This document shows, piece by piece, positions 8,724 to 17,545 of a stretch of DNA of 48,603 bases. The position numbers were made by a program, and so were the translations under genes. Each line of letters begins with the position of its first letter. Within the stretch, counting starts at the first letter, position 1. The notes below the pieces were generated by a model. It saw only the letters and a list, made by a program, of their open reading frames with translations. It ran no database searches and was not told the origin of the DNA. Source of the stretch: an uncultured Parabacteroides sp. (GTDB taxonomy: Bacteria; Bacteroidota; Bacteroidia; Bacteroidales; Tannerellaceae); contig CAJTMR010000027.1 of NCBI GenBank assembly GCA_910577325.1, positions 1 through 48,603 on the forward strand. The letters run 5' to 3'.

Positions 8724-10868
8724 TTATTCCCACTCCGGCGGTTCCTGCCCCAGCAAGTTCTTGACGAAGAAATCGTGTATTTTGTGCATTTCGAACGGAC
8801 CGCCGAGGCTATGCGTCTTGCCCGGCAGATAAAGCTGTTCGAAGTTCTTGTTCGCTTTCATCAAGGCGCTGACAACCTGCAAGGTGGAAGCCGGGTCGAC
8901 ATTGTCGTCCAGTTCGCCGTTGATCAGGAGCAACTTGCCTTTCAGACGGTAAGCATTGTCGACATTGGAGGAGGCGCTATAAGAAGCGTCGATCGGATAT
9001 CCCATCCACTGTTCGTTCCACCAGATTTTATCCATCCGGTTGTCATGGCAACCGCAAAGGGCGACCGCTACCTTATAGAAATCGTTATGGAACAGCAAAG
9101 CCGCCATCGCATTCTGCCCTCCGGCCGACCAGCCATAGATGCCGACACGATCCATATCCATGTACTTGTACTTCGCGCCTGCCGCTTTCATCCAGGCGAT
9201 ACGATCCGGGAAACCGGCATCTTTCAGGTTCTTCCAGCATACATCATGGAAGGCCTTCGAGCGGTTGGACGTTCCCATCCCGTCAATCGAAACGACGATA
9301 AAGCCGAGTTCCACCAGTTTGGATACCAGATGATGGGCCGGTTTGAAATCCTTATCCACATGCGAATCGTGCGGGCCGGCATAGATAAACTCCACGACCG
9401 GATAGGATTTGGAAGCATCGAAGTGCATCGGGCGATAGATATTCCCCCAGATATCCGTCTGTCCGTCCCGCCCTTTTGCACAAAATACTTCCGGCATTTG
9501 CCAGCCTTCCGCCAGCAACGCACTCACATCGCACTTCTGTAATCCGGCAACCACAGACGCGTCCGAAGTCCGCTTCAACTGACTGACAGGCGGCAGGTCG
9601 GGACGAGAATAGACATCGGTAAAATAGGAACGGTCGGCAGAGAAGGTCACACGGTGGTTCCCATTCTCTGGCGTCATATCGGCAAAGCCTGTCCCGTCCA
9701 GGTTAATCCGGCAATAATGCAGGTTATAAGGATCTTCTCCTTTGTTGAAACCCGAAGCGGTGAAGTAGACAACCCGGTTCGCCTCATCCACGTGATCGAC
9801 CCGGCGAACCACCCATTCGCCTTTTGTCACCTGGCGTTTCACCTGTCCATTCGTGCCGTCTATGAGATAAAGATGACGCCATCCGTCCCGTTCGGAGATC
9901 CAGAGCAACTCTTTTCCATCGTTGAGGTCATACCGGTAGTTGTTATAATAATAGATAAAAGTCTTTGTCTGCTCGTCCACCAAATGACGGATAGAACCGT
10001 CTGCCGCGCTCACTTCGCCAATGACGTAACGCTGATGGCCGCGCTGGTTGAACTCGAACGTAAAAGCACGGCTGTCTTCACGCCAACCGGTCAGGTTCAG
10101 ATAATACTGGTTTTCATAAGGAGCGACATCCAGTGCCACCTGCTTGCGCGCCTCGACATCAAAGAGCACCGGCAGGTAAACAGGCAATACATCCCCCGGC
10201 TTCGCGTAATCGCGCCATTGCAGGATCGGTTGCTTTTGGCTGGACGGACTGGATTCGATCAGCGGAATACGGCGTTCCTGCACGTCGCGCACCTTCACCG
10301 TCGCCAGCTTCCGGGAGTCGGGCGACCAGATGATCGACCAGGCATCATAGCGCAGGTTAGCCGTGCCGTCCATCGTCAGGGCAATTTCTTCTTTCGGCTT
10401 ATCCTTCTCTTTCTCATCCCGGACAGGAGAGATATAGAGGTTGTTATCTTTCACATACGCTTCCCATTTCTTATCAGGCGAGACAACAGGAGCCGGAACT
10501 TCTTCGCGGCGACGCCAGCGGTCCGGCCTCTTCTCTTCCTCTTTCAGCAGGGATTCGGCCAGTTTCTTTTGCTTTTTTGAGAAGAAAGCCGCCAACCCTT
10601 TCTTATCTGCGGCACGCTGCTTCTTCCCGCTCTCCGCATTGACGAGATAGTAGAAATCTCCCTCTTTCTCATGATTCTTATACCAGAAATAATGGGAACT
10701 GTCTATCCATTCGGGACGGATAGCGGGAGAATAGACCCGGTCGGAACATTTCAGGATCGTGTCGGCACGCTCGTAATCGGCACGCGTCACCTGCGAGGCG
10801 GCGCTTTCCGCACCGAACGCCATCGCCAGCAGGCACAGGCAAGAGATAAACAAAGTCGTTTGTTTCAT
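8724..10868 (-). CDS. Exported S9 family serine peptidase, dipeptidyl peptidase IV-like
   Basis: This 714-residue protein has a signal peptide (residues 1-25), an N-terminal beta-propeller (about 50-440) and a C-terminal alpha/beta-hydrolase domain. The catalytic triad is readable: Ser581 in GWSAGG, Asp654 in GELDDNV and His686 in GKTHS. The usual DPP-IV motif is GWSYGG; the Ala at the Tyr position is a small departure. A DPP-IV-type enzyme removes N-terminal X-Pro dipeptides and would act in the periplasm or at the cell surface. The exact specificity cannot be read from the sequence. The start lies 34 nt after the NudC stop on the same strand, so the two genes are probably co-transcribed. 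Confidence 0.88.
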   Translation of the reverse strand: MKQTTLFISCLCLLAMAFGAESAASQVTRADYERADTILKCSDRVYSPAIRPEWIDSSHYFWYKNHEKEGDFYYLVNAESGKKQRAADKKGLAAFFSKKQKKLAESLLKEEEKRPDRWRRREEVPAPVVSPDKKWEAYVKDNNLYISPVRDEKEKDKPKEEIALTMDGTANLRYDAWSIIWSPDSRKLATVKVRDVQERRIPLIESSPSSQKQPILQWRDYAKPGDVLPVYLPVLFDVEARKQVALDVAPYENQYYLNLTGWREDSRAFTFEFNQRGHQRYVIGEVSAADGSIRHLVDEQTKTFIYYYNNYRYDLNDGKELLWISERDGWRHLYLIDGTNGQVKRQVTKGEWVVRRVDHVDEANRVVYFTASGFNKGEDPYNLHYCRINLDGTGFADMTPENGNHRVTFSADRSYFTDVYSRPDLPPVSQLKRTSDASVVAGLQKCDVSALLAEGWQMPEVFCAKGRDGQTDIWGNIYRPMHFDASKSYPVVEFIYAGPHDSHVDKDFKPAHHLVSKLVELGFIVVSIDGMGTSNRSKAFHDVCWKNLKDAGFPDRIAWMKAAGAKYKYMDMDRVGIYGWSAGGQNAMAALLFHNDFYKVAVALCGCHDNRMDKIWWNEQWMGYPIDASYSASSNVDNAYRLKGKLLLINGELDDNVDPASTLQVVSALMKANKNFEQLYLPGKTHSLGGPFEMHKIHDFFVKNLLGQEPPEWE

Positions 10869-10902
10869 AATAAACAGTGATTTATGATTTGATTCTTAAT
10901 TT

Positions 10903-11676
10903 TCAATTTTCCAACCACCAGTCGATCATCTTCCGTGCCAAGCTCAGCTTGCGCGGTATCTCCGGCAGGTTGTCTTTCGAGAAAAAGGAACCGGAGCTCA
11001 ACTCCTCATCCTGCAACTTGATCTCCCCACCGGCATAATCGGCAATAAAACCGATCATCAGGTTGCTCGGATAAGGCCAAGGCTGATTGCCAAAATAAGT
11101 GATGTTACGGATCGCCAATCCTGTTTCCTCCCGCACTTCACGTTCCACGCATTGCTCCAACGTCTCGCCCGTTTCCAGGAAACCGGCCACAAGCCCATGA
11201 AACGTCCCCCGGAAGTTACGTGCATGTACCAACAGGATTTCCTCGCCTTTCCGGATCAGGACAAGAACGGCGGGCGATACCGCCGGATACATCTCGTTCC
11301 CGCAGTCCGGGCATCTCTTCATGATCGGTCCTTTCAATTCCGTGGGCGTTCCGCAGACAGGACAAAACCGGCTGTGCCGATCCCAATACACGATCTCGTA
11401 CGCCTTCCCTGCCTGGTCGTAAAAGTAGCGGTCGATATGATCGTAAGAGGCCCGGAGTCCCATCGGCAGGTAAACGTCCGTCTCTGCCAGAGGCACATCG
11501 GTAAAGGCCGCCATTGCTACTGTCCCGTCCGGCATTTCGACCGGAAGCGAACGGGCGATTGTCACGGGCGCTTCCTTCATGAAGGGAATCGCATAGCCAT
11601 CGGCTTTCTTTTGCAGCAGAAGTTGGTCATTGTAGAAAACATACCAATATAGGGGAGTGTTATTTGTCATTTCCAT
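10903..11676 (-). CDS. nudC: NAD(+) diphosphatase (NudC-type Nudix hydrolase)
   Basis: This 257-residue cytoplasmic Nudix enzyme splits NAD(H) into NMN(H) and AMP. In this family it also removes NAD caps from RNA. A four-cysteine zinc ribbon (CPVC...CPDC, about residues 124-144) precedes the Nudix box, whose core is GETLEQCVEREVREETGL. The NudC specificity motif appears as QPWPYPSNLM. The length matches the family. Translation could start at Met1 or Met3. A TATGTTTG promoter box lies 25 nt upstream. Confidence 0.92.
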   Translation of the reverse strand: MEMTNNTPLYWYVFYNDQLLLQKKADGYAIPFMKEAPVTIARSLPVEMPDGTVAMAAFTDVPLAETDVYLPMGLRASYDHIDRYFYDQAGKAYEIVYWDRHSRFCPVCGTPTELKGPIMKRCPDCGNEMYPAVSPAVLVLIRKGEEILLVHARNFRGTFHGLVAGFLETGETLEQCVEREVREETGLAIRNITYFGNQPWPYPSNLMIGFIADYAGGEIKLQDEELSSGSFFSKDNLPEIPRKLSLARKMIDWWLEN

Positions 11677-11700
11677 ACGTCCGATTCTTTATATCAGGTG

Positions 11701-11708
11701 CAAACATA
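11701..11708 (-). promoter_or_regulatory. -7 promoter box of nudC
   Basis: The minus strand reads TATGTTTG (plus CAAACATA), an exact match to TAnnTTTG. It lies 25 nt upstream of the nudC start. No convincing -33 element was found. Confidence 0.5.
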
Positions 11709-11953
11709 CGAAAAATTGGCATTCACGTTACCATTACAGTGTATATAATACTCTATTTACCATCACTTCCCGCACGGGGATACCGGAATGTCTGGCCGGA
11801 GGTTCAAAAGAAACTGTTTATAAGGTTGATAATATGCTGTTTATGTTTGCATGGGCAAAAATAGGCATCGGCGAAAAAGATGCAAAAACGAGGCATAAAA
11901 GTACCTCCAACATGGCGGATAAACATCCCTGTATCCCCGTAAAGGTCTCGCAC

Positions 11954-12012
11954 AGACCCGGGTCTGCACCTCTCCCGCACCCGGGTCTCCGTGCTGCTCA
12001 CACCCGGGTCTC
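11954..12012. repeat. Three spaced copies of ACCCGGGTCT
   Basis: The copies are AGACCCGGGTCT at 11954-11965 (itself a perfect palindrome), CACCCGGGTCTC at 11978-11989 and CACCCGGGTCTC at 12001-12012. The spacing is 24 then 23 nt, about two helical turns. A CAGTTTT/AAAACTG hairpin follows at about 12016-12030. The block lies in the gene-free stretch 11677-12530, in which I see no coding region. Confidence 0.55.
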
Positions 12013-12041
12013 AAGCAGTTTTAAAAACTGTTTTTGACAAA

Positions 12042-12307
12042 AGAAAAGCCTGTCTTGATGAAAAAAGAAGCCGTTTTAACATATTCTGCACCTGTTCCCG
12101 GACGGTCTCTGTTTTTATCGTATAATTGATACACAGGATATTATCGTTTTTAACTATGATAGTTGTGATAGATGAATGATAGTTAAAAACGGTAACTATC
12201 ATTCTATAACATATTGGTTTAAAACGATATACAGGCAAATATGATAGTATGATAGTTGTTTTTGCAAAAACATTTATGTGATTAGTCCGTATCGGTGGCG
12301 AAAACAG
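12042..12307 (-). repeat. 266-bp dispersed repeat, copy 1 (inverted relative to the window's right end)
   Basis: The reverse complement of this segment aligns without gaps to 48338-48603, with 17 differences counted by eye (about 94% identity). It is AT-rich and contains several AACTATCAT/ATGATAGTT motifs in both orientations. No gene is evident in it; the small reading frame 12011-12337 (minus) has no family signature. The similarity stops abruptly at 12307. On the other side it continues at least to 12042, where the second copy runs out of the window. Confidence 0.85.
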
Positions 12308-12400
12308 ATGGTTGGCAATAATCGGGTCCAGTCCCAAAAGCCTTTTTATACCACCTAACAGAATGATGGTAAAAGGATGGACTAAATAGATTTCATATCC

Positions 12401-12508
12401 TTCTTTTGAGTTTCTTTCCGGTCTGTTTTCTTGTTTTTATTCGTCACATAGCCCGCTATGCTCCTTATAAAAACAGAAAAACATCCTCAAAAAGAACTCT
12501 CAAAAGAA
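12401..12508. repeat. Long imperfect palindrome (about 108 bp)
   Basis: The centre is CATAGC-CC-GCTATG (12447-12460). The next arms, 12424-12440 and 12467-12483, pair at 15 of 17 positions. Outer arms 12401-12417 and 12491-12508 (TTCTTTTGAG and CTCAAAAGAA types) also pair. The element would fold into one long hairpin. It ends close to the truncation point of the acyltransferase remnant, which suggests a mobile or REP/MITE-like origin. Confidence 0.6.
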
Positions 12509-12530
12509 TGTTGAACAAAATTTAAACAGG

Positions 12531-13075
12531 CTCTAAGTTTGGTGGAAATTTATTAGCTTGCAGATCAAAAGGAACTCTTTCAACTCCGAAAGCATAAATC
12601 AAATATCCTACGGCAGCTACTACACAAACAACTATTTGCCAACCTGACTTCTTTTTATAATACAATCCCCATATCGTAAAAAAACAGATAGACTATTACA
12701 GTTTGAAGCAACTCAGGATAATAAGTTTTGAACGCCAACAACAATACCAAAACGCCACTAAAAAAGATAAAAGGTATATTGCACCGGCGAATCATCCGGC
12801 ATAAAAAGGGAAGACAAAGAGATATGATCAAGTAAGGCGGAATAAACCAAATATGATCAAATAATCGATATTCCACCGTAGGGGTAAAGAACACATAAGA
12901 TATAAAATGAAGCTCCTACTATGTAAAACACGGTTGCCATTGCAAAAAATATCCCGGTAATCCAGCTTCCTTCAAATATGCCGACCTTGACACCTTCCCA
13001 CCATATCAAATGACAAAAACAGGTGATATAAATCATTATAGTCCCTCTGTATATATCCAAATTCCGATCTCTCAT
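12531..13075 (-). pseudogene. Broken acyltransferase_3-like membrane protein gene
   Basis: Three successive frames on the minus strand read like parts of an integral membrane O-acyltransferase. The first (from 13075) begins MRDRNLDIYRGT and has two membrane segments, including VFYIVGASFYIL. A frame change near 12890 leads into DHIWFIPPYLIISLCLPFL. A second change near 12660 leads into a tail reading PFDLQANKFPPNLEPV. The usual family length is about 330-370 residues and the middle is missing here, so there are at least two frameshifts and probably an internal deletion. The 3' end stops at the palindromic repeat. A TATCTTTG box at 13109-13116 may be its old promoter. Genes of this family often modify surface polysaccharide. 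Confidence 0.75.
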
Positions 13076-13108
13076 GTTTTATTTGTTTCCTATAAGCATT
13101 GAAGGTTA

Positions 13109-13116
13109 CAAAGATA
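13109..13116 (-). promoter_or_regulatory. Possible relic promoter of the acyltransferase pseudogene
   Basis: The minus strand reads TATCTTTG, an exact -7 match, 34 nt upstream of the pseudogene start. A TTTG lies 14 bp further upstream, shorter than the usual 18-21 bp spacing. Confidence 0.35.
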
Positions 13117-13174
13117 CTTTTTCCTTTTAACAAAAAAGAGTAATATTGCATACTAAAACAAACCAATCAAATTA

Positions 13175-15859
13175 ATGAGCAATTCTATACATTTAATCAG
13201 TCTCTTACTTCTGACTTCCGGCCTGTCCGTACACGCCCAGGAAAAAAGAGCTATGACATTCGATGAAATGGTCGGATGGGAACGTATATCCGAACAACGT
13301 ATTTCCGATAACGGGAAATGGGTTTTCTGTAAGATGGAACCCTGGCGGGGGGATGCGACCGTCTTTCTGTATAATGATAAAGGTGAAGAAAAAGATTCTT
13401 TTAAACCTGCTGCTAAAGCACAGTTCAGTTCCTCCTCTGAATATCTTTTGGTGACAAAGACTCCGCCCCTGAAAGAAGTGGAAGCCGAGAAGCTAAAGAA
13501 AACGGATAAGGATAAAATGCCGGTGAACAGCCTTGTCATTTCCCGCTTGTCCGGAGGAATGGAGACAATCGATTCGCTCAAATCTTATAAACTGTCGGAA
13601 ACAGCCGACTGGCTGGCTTACCAGTGCGGAAGCAAAAAAGATTCCACCCTCTACATACGGTCACTCGACGGAATGCGACAAGACTCGTTCCCGGCAGTCA
13701 GCGATTTCGGATTCGCCCAAAAAGGAAATGTGTTATACGTCGTATCCGATTCCGTCCTTTATACCTACATACCTCTGAAAGGACATAACCGGATCTCTGA
13801 TAAAAAAGGGGTATTCAAGAAGATCATATTCAACGAAGACGGCAGTAAACTCGCTTACCTGTTTTGTGCCCGTAAAGATTCGGCCGCAACCCGGAGCAGC
13901 CTGTATCTGGCAGAAAATAATACTCCCGGCAAACTGATAGCAGAACGGGGGGATAAAGCATTCCCCGCTTCATGGATTATCAGTGAGAATGCGGCCTTGT
14001 ATTTTTCTGAAAACGCAAGCCGTCTTTTCTTCGGAACTGCTCCGGAGCCCAAACAGAAAGACACGACCCTGCTGGCTGAGAATCGTCCGGATGTACAGGT
14101 GTGGAGCTGGAACGAAAAGGTGCAATACACGCAACAGTCCTTTAACAAAGCAACCGAGTTGAAACGATCTTATACAGCAATCTACAACCTCGGTTCCCGC
14201 CGCCTATTCCAATTAGCGACAGAAGAACTTCCGACTTTGCAAACAGCCGATGAGGGGAATGCCACATGGGCGCTTCTCTCCACCACAAAACCCTACGGCA
14301 CACAAAGCATGTGGACCGCACGCCAGTTCCATGACATCTACACGGTCAACCTGGAAACCGGAGAACGCCGGCAGATCAGGGAGAAAAGCCCTTCCTATAT
14401 GCACTTTTCCCCGAAAGGGAAATACACATACTGGTATCAGGATCAAGATAGTTCCTGGTATACACGTTCGATGGCCGACGGCAAAGAATACCGCTTGACT
14501 ACTCCCCGGACGTTTGCCGCCTGGAACGAAGACAATGACGTCCCCGACTATCCTTCACCCTACGGAATAGCAGGTTGGACGGATGACGATCAATCTATCC
14601 TGATCAAAGACCGTTACGATATCTGGATGTTTGACCCGGCCGCAGTTGCCTCTCCGGTCAACCTGACCGTCAACGGGCGAAAAGAACAAATCACTTACTC
14701 GCTGATCCAACTGGACCGGGAGAAAAGAGCCTATAATACAGGTGAAACACAGTATCTCACCGGATTTAACGAAAGAACCAAAGGTTCCGGATATTATACA
14801 ACCCGCCTCGACAAGCCGGTTGCCCCGAAAGCATTGCTTGCCGGTAATTTCAAACTGGCGGCCCTGGCCAAAGCAAAGGATGCCAATGCCGTGATCTACA
14901 CGCAGGAAACATACGAGCAATATCCGGATGTCCAATTATCCAATCTCAGTTTCAAAAAATCCATCCGTTTGACAGACGGCATCCGCCAGCAGGATTCCAT
15001 CATTTGGGGGACAGCCGAACTGACTTCCTGGATCTCCTTGGATGGCCGGCCTCTGGAAGGTGTCATCTACAAACCGGCCGATTTCGATCCGAACAAGAAA
15101 TATCCGGTAATCGTAAATTTCTACGAACGTAATGCCAATACATTATACAACTACTATATGCCCGGTCCCGGACGTTCAACGATCGACTATCCGTTCTACC
15201 TCAGCCACGGTTTTATCATTTTCAATCCTGATGTCCGTTTCACAGACGGCTATCCGGGTGAAAGTTGTTACAATTGCGTGATGCCGGGTATCACCTCGCT
15301 GATCGCCAAAGGCTATGTAAATGAAAAAGCGATCGGCGCGCAAGGGCATAGTTGGGGAGGCTACCAGGTTGCCTACTTAGCTACCCGTACCCGGCTCTTT
15401 GCCGCAATCGAATCGGGAGCTCCGGTAGTCAATATGCTGAGTGCTTATGGCGGAATCCGTTGGGGTTCAGGCTTAAACCGTTCCATGCAATATGAACACG
15501 GGCAGAGTCGTATCGGGGGGAATATCTGGGAAATGCCGTTGCAATATATTGAAAACTCTCCCTTGTTCAATATGGATAAGGTGACCACTCCGATACTGAT
15601 CATGCACAATGATGCAGACGGGCACGTGCCCTGGTATCAGGGAATCGAATACTTCATTGCCCTTAAACGCTTGCAAAAACCGGCGTGGTTGCTCAACTAC
15701 ACCGGCGAACCGCACTGGCCGATGCGCATGGCAAACCGGATCGATTTCCAGAAACGCATGTTCCAGTTTTTCAACCACTACCTGCAAAATGCTCCCATGC
15801 CCAAATGGATGGGCGAGGGTGTTCCGGCGGTAGATCAGGATTTCGAATTGGGATATTAA
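13175..15859 (+). CDS. Exported S9 family prolyl-oligopeptidase-like peptidase
   Basis: This 894-residue protein has a signal peptide (MSNSIHLISLLLLTSGLSVHAQ), a long beta-propeller region and a C-terminal alpha/beta-hydrolase domain. The catalytic residues are Ser726 in GHSWGG, Asp815 in NDADGHV and His847 in GEPHW. It is unusually long for the family, with an extended propeller half. Many Bacteroidetes carry such peptidases in the cell envelope for uptake of oligopeptides. It is not closely similar to the DPP-IV-like enzyme at 8724-10868, so the two are not recent duplicates. A weak -7-like TAATATTG sits at 13141. The gene appears monocistronic. Confidence 0.88.
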   Translation: MSNSIHLISLLLLTSGLSVHAQEKRAMTFDEMVGWERISEQRISDNGKWVFCKMEPWRGDATVFLYNDKGEEKDSFKPAAKAQFSSSSEYLLVTKTPPLKEVEAEKLKKTDKDKMPVNSLVISRLSGGMETIDSLKSYKLSETADWLAYQCGSKKDSTLYIRSLDGMRQDSFPAVSDFGFAQKGNVLYVVSDSVLYTYIPLKGHNRISDKKGVFKKIIFNEDGSKLAYLFCARKDSAATRSSLYLAENNTPGKLIAERGDKAFPASWIISENAALYFSENASRLFFGTAPEPKQKDTTLLAENRPDVQVWSWNEKVQYTQQSFNKATELKRSYTAIYNLGSRRLFQLATEELPTLQTADEGNATWALLSTTKPYGTQSMWTARQFHDIYTVNLETGERRQIREKSPSYMHFSPKGKYTYWYQDQDSSWYTRSMADGKEYRLTTPRTFAAWNEDNDVPDYPSPYGIAGWTDDDQSILIKDRYDIWMFDPAAVASPVNLTVNGRKEQITYSLIQLDREKRAYNTGETQYLTGFNERTKGSGYYTTRLDKPVAPKALLAGNFKLAALAKAKDANAVIYTQETYEQYPDVQLSNLSFKKSIRLTDGIRQQDSIIWGTAELTSWISLDGRPLEGVIYKPADFDPNKKYPVIVNFYERNANTLYNYYMPGPGRSTIDYPFYLSHGFIIFNPDVRFTDGYPGESCYNCVMPGITSLIAKGYVNEKAIGAQGHSWGGYQVAYLATRTRLFAAIESGAPVVNMLSAYGGIRWGSGLNRSMQYEHGQSRIGGNIWEMPLQYIENSPLFNMDKVTTPILIMHNDADGHVPWYQGIEYFIALKRLQKPAWLLNYTGEPHWPMRMANRIDFQKRMFQFFNHYLQNAPMPKWMGEGVPAVDQDFELGY

Positions 15860-15994
15860 AACTACGTCCGGAACTTTGTCTGTAGCAACCGTTCCGGTTT
15901 GGCAAATAGCGCCTGTATAGGAACGACACTATATTCCGGTTCCGGTAAATGAGTCAACGGTGATATGAATCGAGAAAAGCAGTCGGGTTCTTTA

Positions 15995-16116
15995 CCTGGT
16001 TGTTGATAACTTCAGCCTCCTCGTGTTGTTTCGATCTATGAACAGAGTTATCAACAGGATAAACGGCAGGAAAACAATAGATAAGGGGTTTGATAACCGA
16101 GTTATTAACAACCAGG
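15995..16116. repeat. Inverted and direct copies of GTTATCAACA in a gene-free spacer
   Basis: The spacer 15860-16226 has no supported gene. It contains CCTGGTTGTTGATAAC at 15995-16010 and, inverted with one mismatch, GTTATTAACAACCAGG at 16101-16116. A further direct copy, GTTATCAACA, lies at 16047-16056, and a partial one at about 16090. The nine-base core TTATCAACA differs by one base from a DnaA box (TTATCCACA). The significance is unknown. Confidence 0.5.
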
Positions 16117-16226
16117 AGCCAATTCTCCGGCTGTGCATGGGGCAAAGGTATATTAATTACGGCAAACCTGTAAAAAGAAAAAGAACATACGAATTGTACG
16201 TTTATTTACGGATAAATAGTAATAAT

Positions 16227-16258
16227 CTTGTTTTTAATGAATTAAATTGCTTTCTTTG
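16227..16258 (+). promoter_or_regulatory. Promoter of the lipoprotein cluster
   Basis: CTTG at 16227-16230 is followed after 20 bases by TTTCTTTG at 16251-16258. This fits the -33/-7 pattern with one departure (T for A in the second -7 base). It predicts a leader of about 45 nt before the ATG at 16308 and lies within the longer open frame, which supports the later start. Confidence 0.55.
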
Positions 16259-16307
16259 TGCGGGGCTATTTAAGACAAATAGAATACGAACAATTAATAC
16301 GGAAATT

Positions 16308-17540
16308 ATGAACAAGACAACGAGACTTTTAGGAAGTTTGCTTATTATCACAATAGCAACATCCTGCGGAACGGGAGGCAAAAATCAATCCGCACAAACA
16401 GACGATCCTTTGGCCAACAGCCCGATAGTCGGTCAATATGTACAGGTAGGAACAGACAAAGTAATGTCGTGCGACCAGGAACTACTGGCCGATACCGTAC
16501 GTATACCTCTCAGTTTCTTCACGGAAGAATTGGAAATAGTAAAACTGGATAACCGGGACGAGGCATTGGTCGGACAAACCGGAGTGACAATTTCAGATAA
16601 TTATATCTTGGCACATAGCGGTTACCCTCCTACAGCATTCAAACTTTTCGACAGGAAGGGTAATTTTATTGCCGAGGTGGGAAAAATCGGTCAGGGACCG
16701 GGCGAATATGGTTCCGTCTACGATGCCCAGGTTGACGAACTGAATCAACGCATTTATCTCATGCCTTGGCAAAGCGACAAACTTCTTGTTTTCGACATGC
16801 AAGGAAAAGCGTTGGACCCGATTCCATTTGGTACTCGTTGCCCGAAAGCCAAGTTCAGGGTCAATCCGGCAAAAAGGACACTCACCGTAGCAGTACTCCC
16901 TTGGTCCCAGACACCCGCAATCGTATGGATACAAGACATGGAAGGCAAACACCTGAAAGAAGTAGCTCCGGGGCACTTAGTTGTACCGAATAACTTCAAT
17001 AGTGAAGTGTTCAGTAATTTCAACCAGCCTGAAGTATTCGACCTCAGCCTGTATTGCATGATGCCTCCACGTGTAGACTCTTTATACCAATATGACGCAG
17101 AAACCAACCGGTTACATCCAGTCTTCACGTTCCGGCATACCGCTACCGATCCGGTTCCCTGGCACGGATATATCGAATGGCCAAATCATTTTGCAGGTAA
17201 CTTCTCCGGCCCTCCCGTTGTCAGGCAGGTAGAAACCGGAACTGTTGCTACACCGGGAGAAACGTTCCATTATCTTGTAGACAAAAAGACAGGGAAAGGA
17301 TCTTACTTTAAACTCTATAATGACTATTTCGGCAATCTGGAAATCGGCTATCCCAGTTATGCATTCTCCAATGGTTATTATACCCGAAACATCGAACCCG
17401 GTAACCTCCTGACTGATATCGAGAACGCGTTGAAGAATCAGGATATCACCGCCGAAATGCGTAAAAAACTGACCGATCTTCAGACTTCTATCGATGAGAA
17501 CGACAACAACTACGTCATGATCGCCAAATTAAAACCATAA
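16308..17540 (+). CDS. Six-bladed beta-propeller lipoprotein
   Basis: This 410-residue lipoprotein begins MNKTTRLLGSLLIITIATSC, with Cys20 as the lipidated residue. The body is a beta-propeller of the type annotated as 6-bladed beta-propeller (DUF4934-like) in Bacteroides. It has the blade motif LFDRKGNFIAEVGKIGQGPGEY, and later blades read LLVFDMQGKAL and IVWIQDMEGKHL. The C-terminus is SIDENDNNYVMIAKLKP. The function is unknown; related proteins sit in the cell envelope. The reading frame is open back to 16023, but the promoter and lipoprotein signal place the start at 16308. It is followed after 5 nt by a second lipoprotein gene and is homologous to the pseudogene at 18875-19224. Confidence 0.8.
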   Translation: MNKTTRLLGSLLIITIATSCGTGGKNQSAQTDDPLANSPIVGQYVQVGTDKVMSCDQELLADTVRIPLSFFTEELEIVKLDNRDEALVGQTGVTISDNYILAHSGYPPTAFKLFDRKGNFIAEVGKIGQGPGEYGSVYDAQVDELNQRIYLMPWQSDKLLVFDMQGKALDPIPFGTRCPKAKFRVNPAKRTLTVAVLPWSQTPAIVWIQDMEGKHLKEVAPGHLVVPNNFNSEVFSNFNQPEVFDLSLYCMMPPRVDSLYQYDAETNRLHPVFTFRHTATDPVPWHGYIEWPNHFAGNFSGPPVVRQVETGTVATPGETFHYLVDKKTGKGSYFKLYNDYFGNLEIGYPSYAFSNGYYTRNIEPGNLLTDIENALKNQDITAEMRKKLTDLQTSIDENDNNYVMIAKLKP

Positions 17541-17545
17541 GCGCC

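Noticed and set aside
8643..9542. 299-residue plus-strand frame
   Set aside because: Also a shadow of the S9 peptidase gene; no motifs of its own.
9654..10580. 308-residue plus-strand frame
   Set aside because: It is antisense to the S9 peptidase, which has a full catalytic triad and a signal peptide; long antisense frames are common in GC-richer genes.
12011..12337. 108-residue minus-strand frame across the dispersed repeat
   Set aside because: The second copy of the repeat carries base changes that do not look codon-biased, and the product has no recognisable pattern.
16023..16307. 95-codon N-terminal extension of the first propeller lipoprotein
   Set aside because: A promoter lies inside it at 16227-16258, and a clean lipoprotein signal begins at the ATG at 16308.
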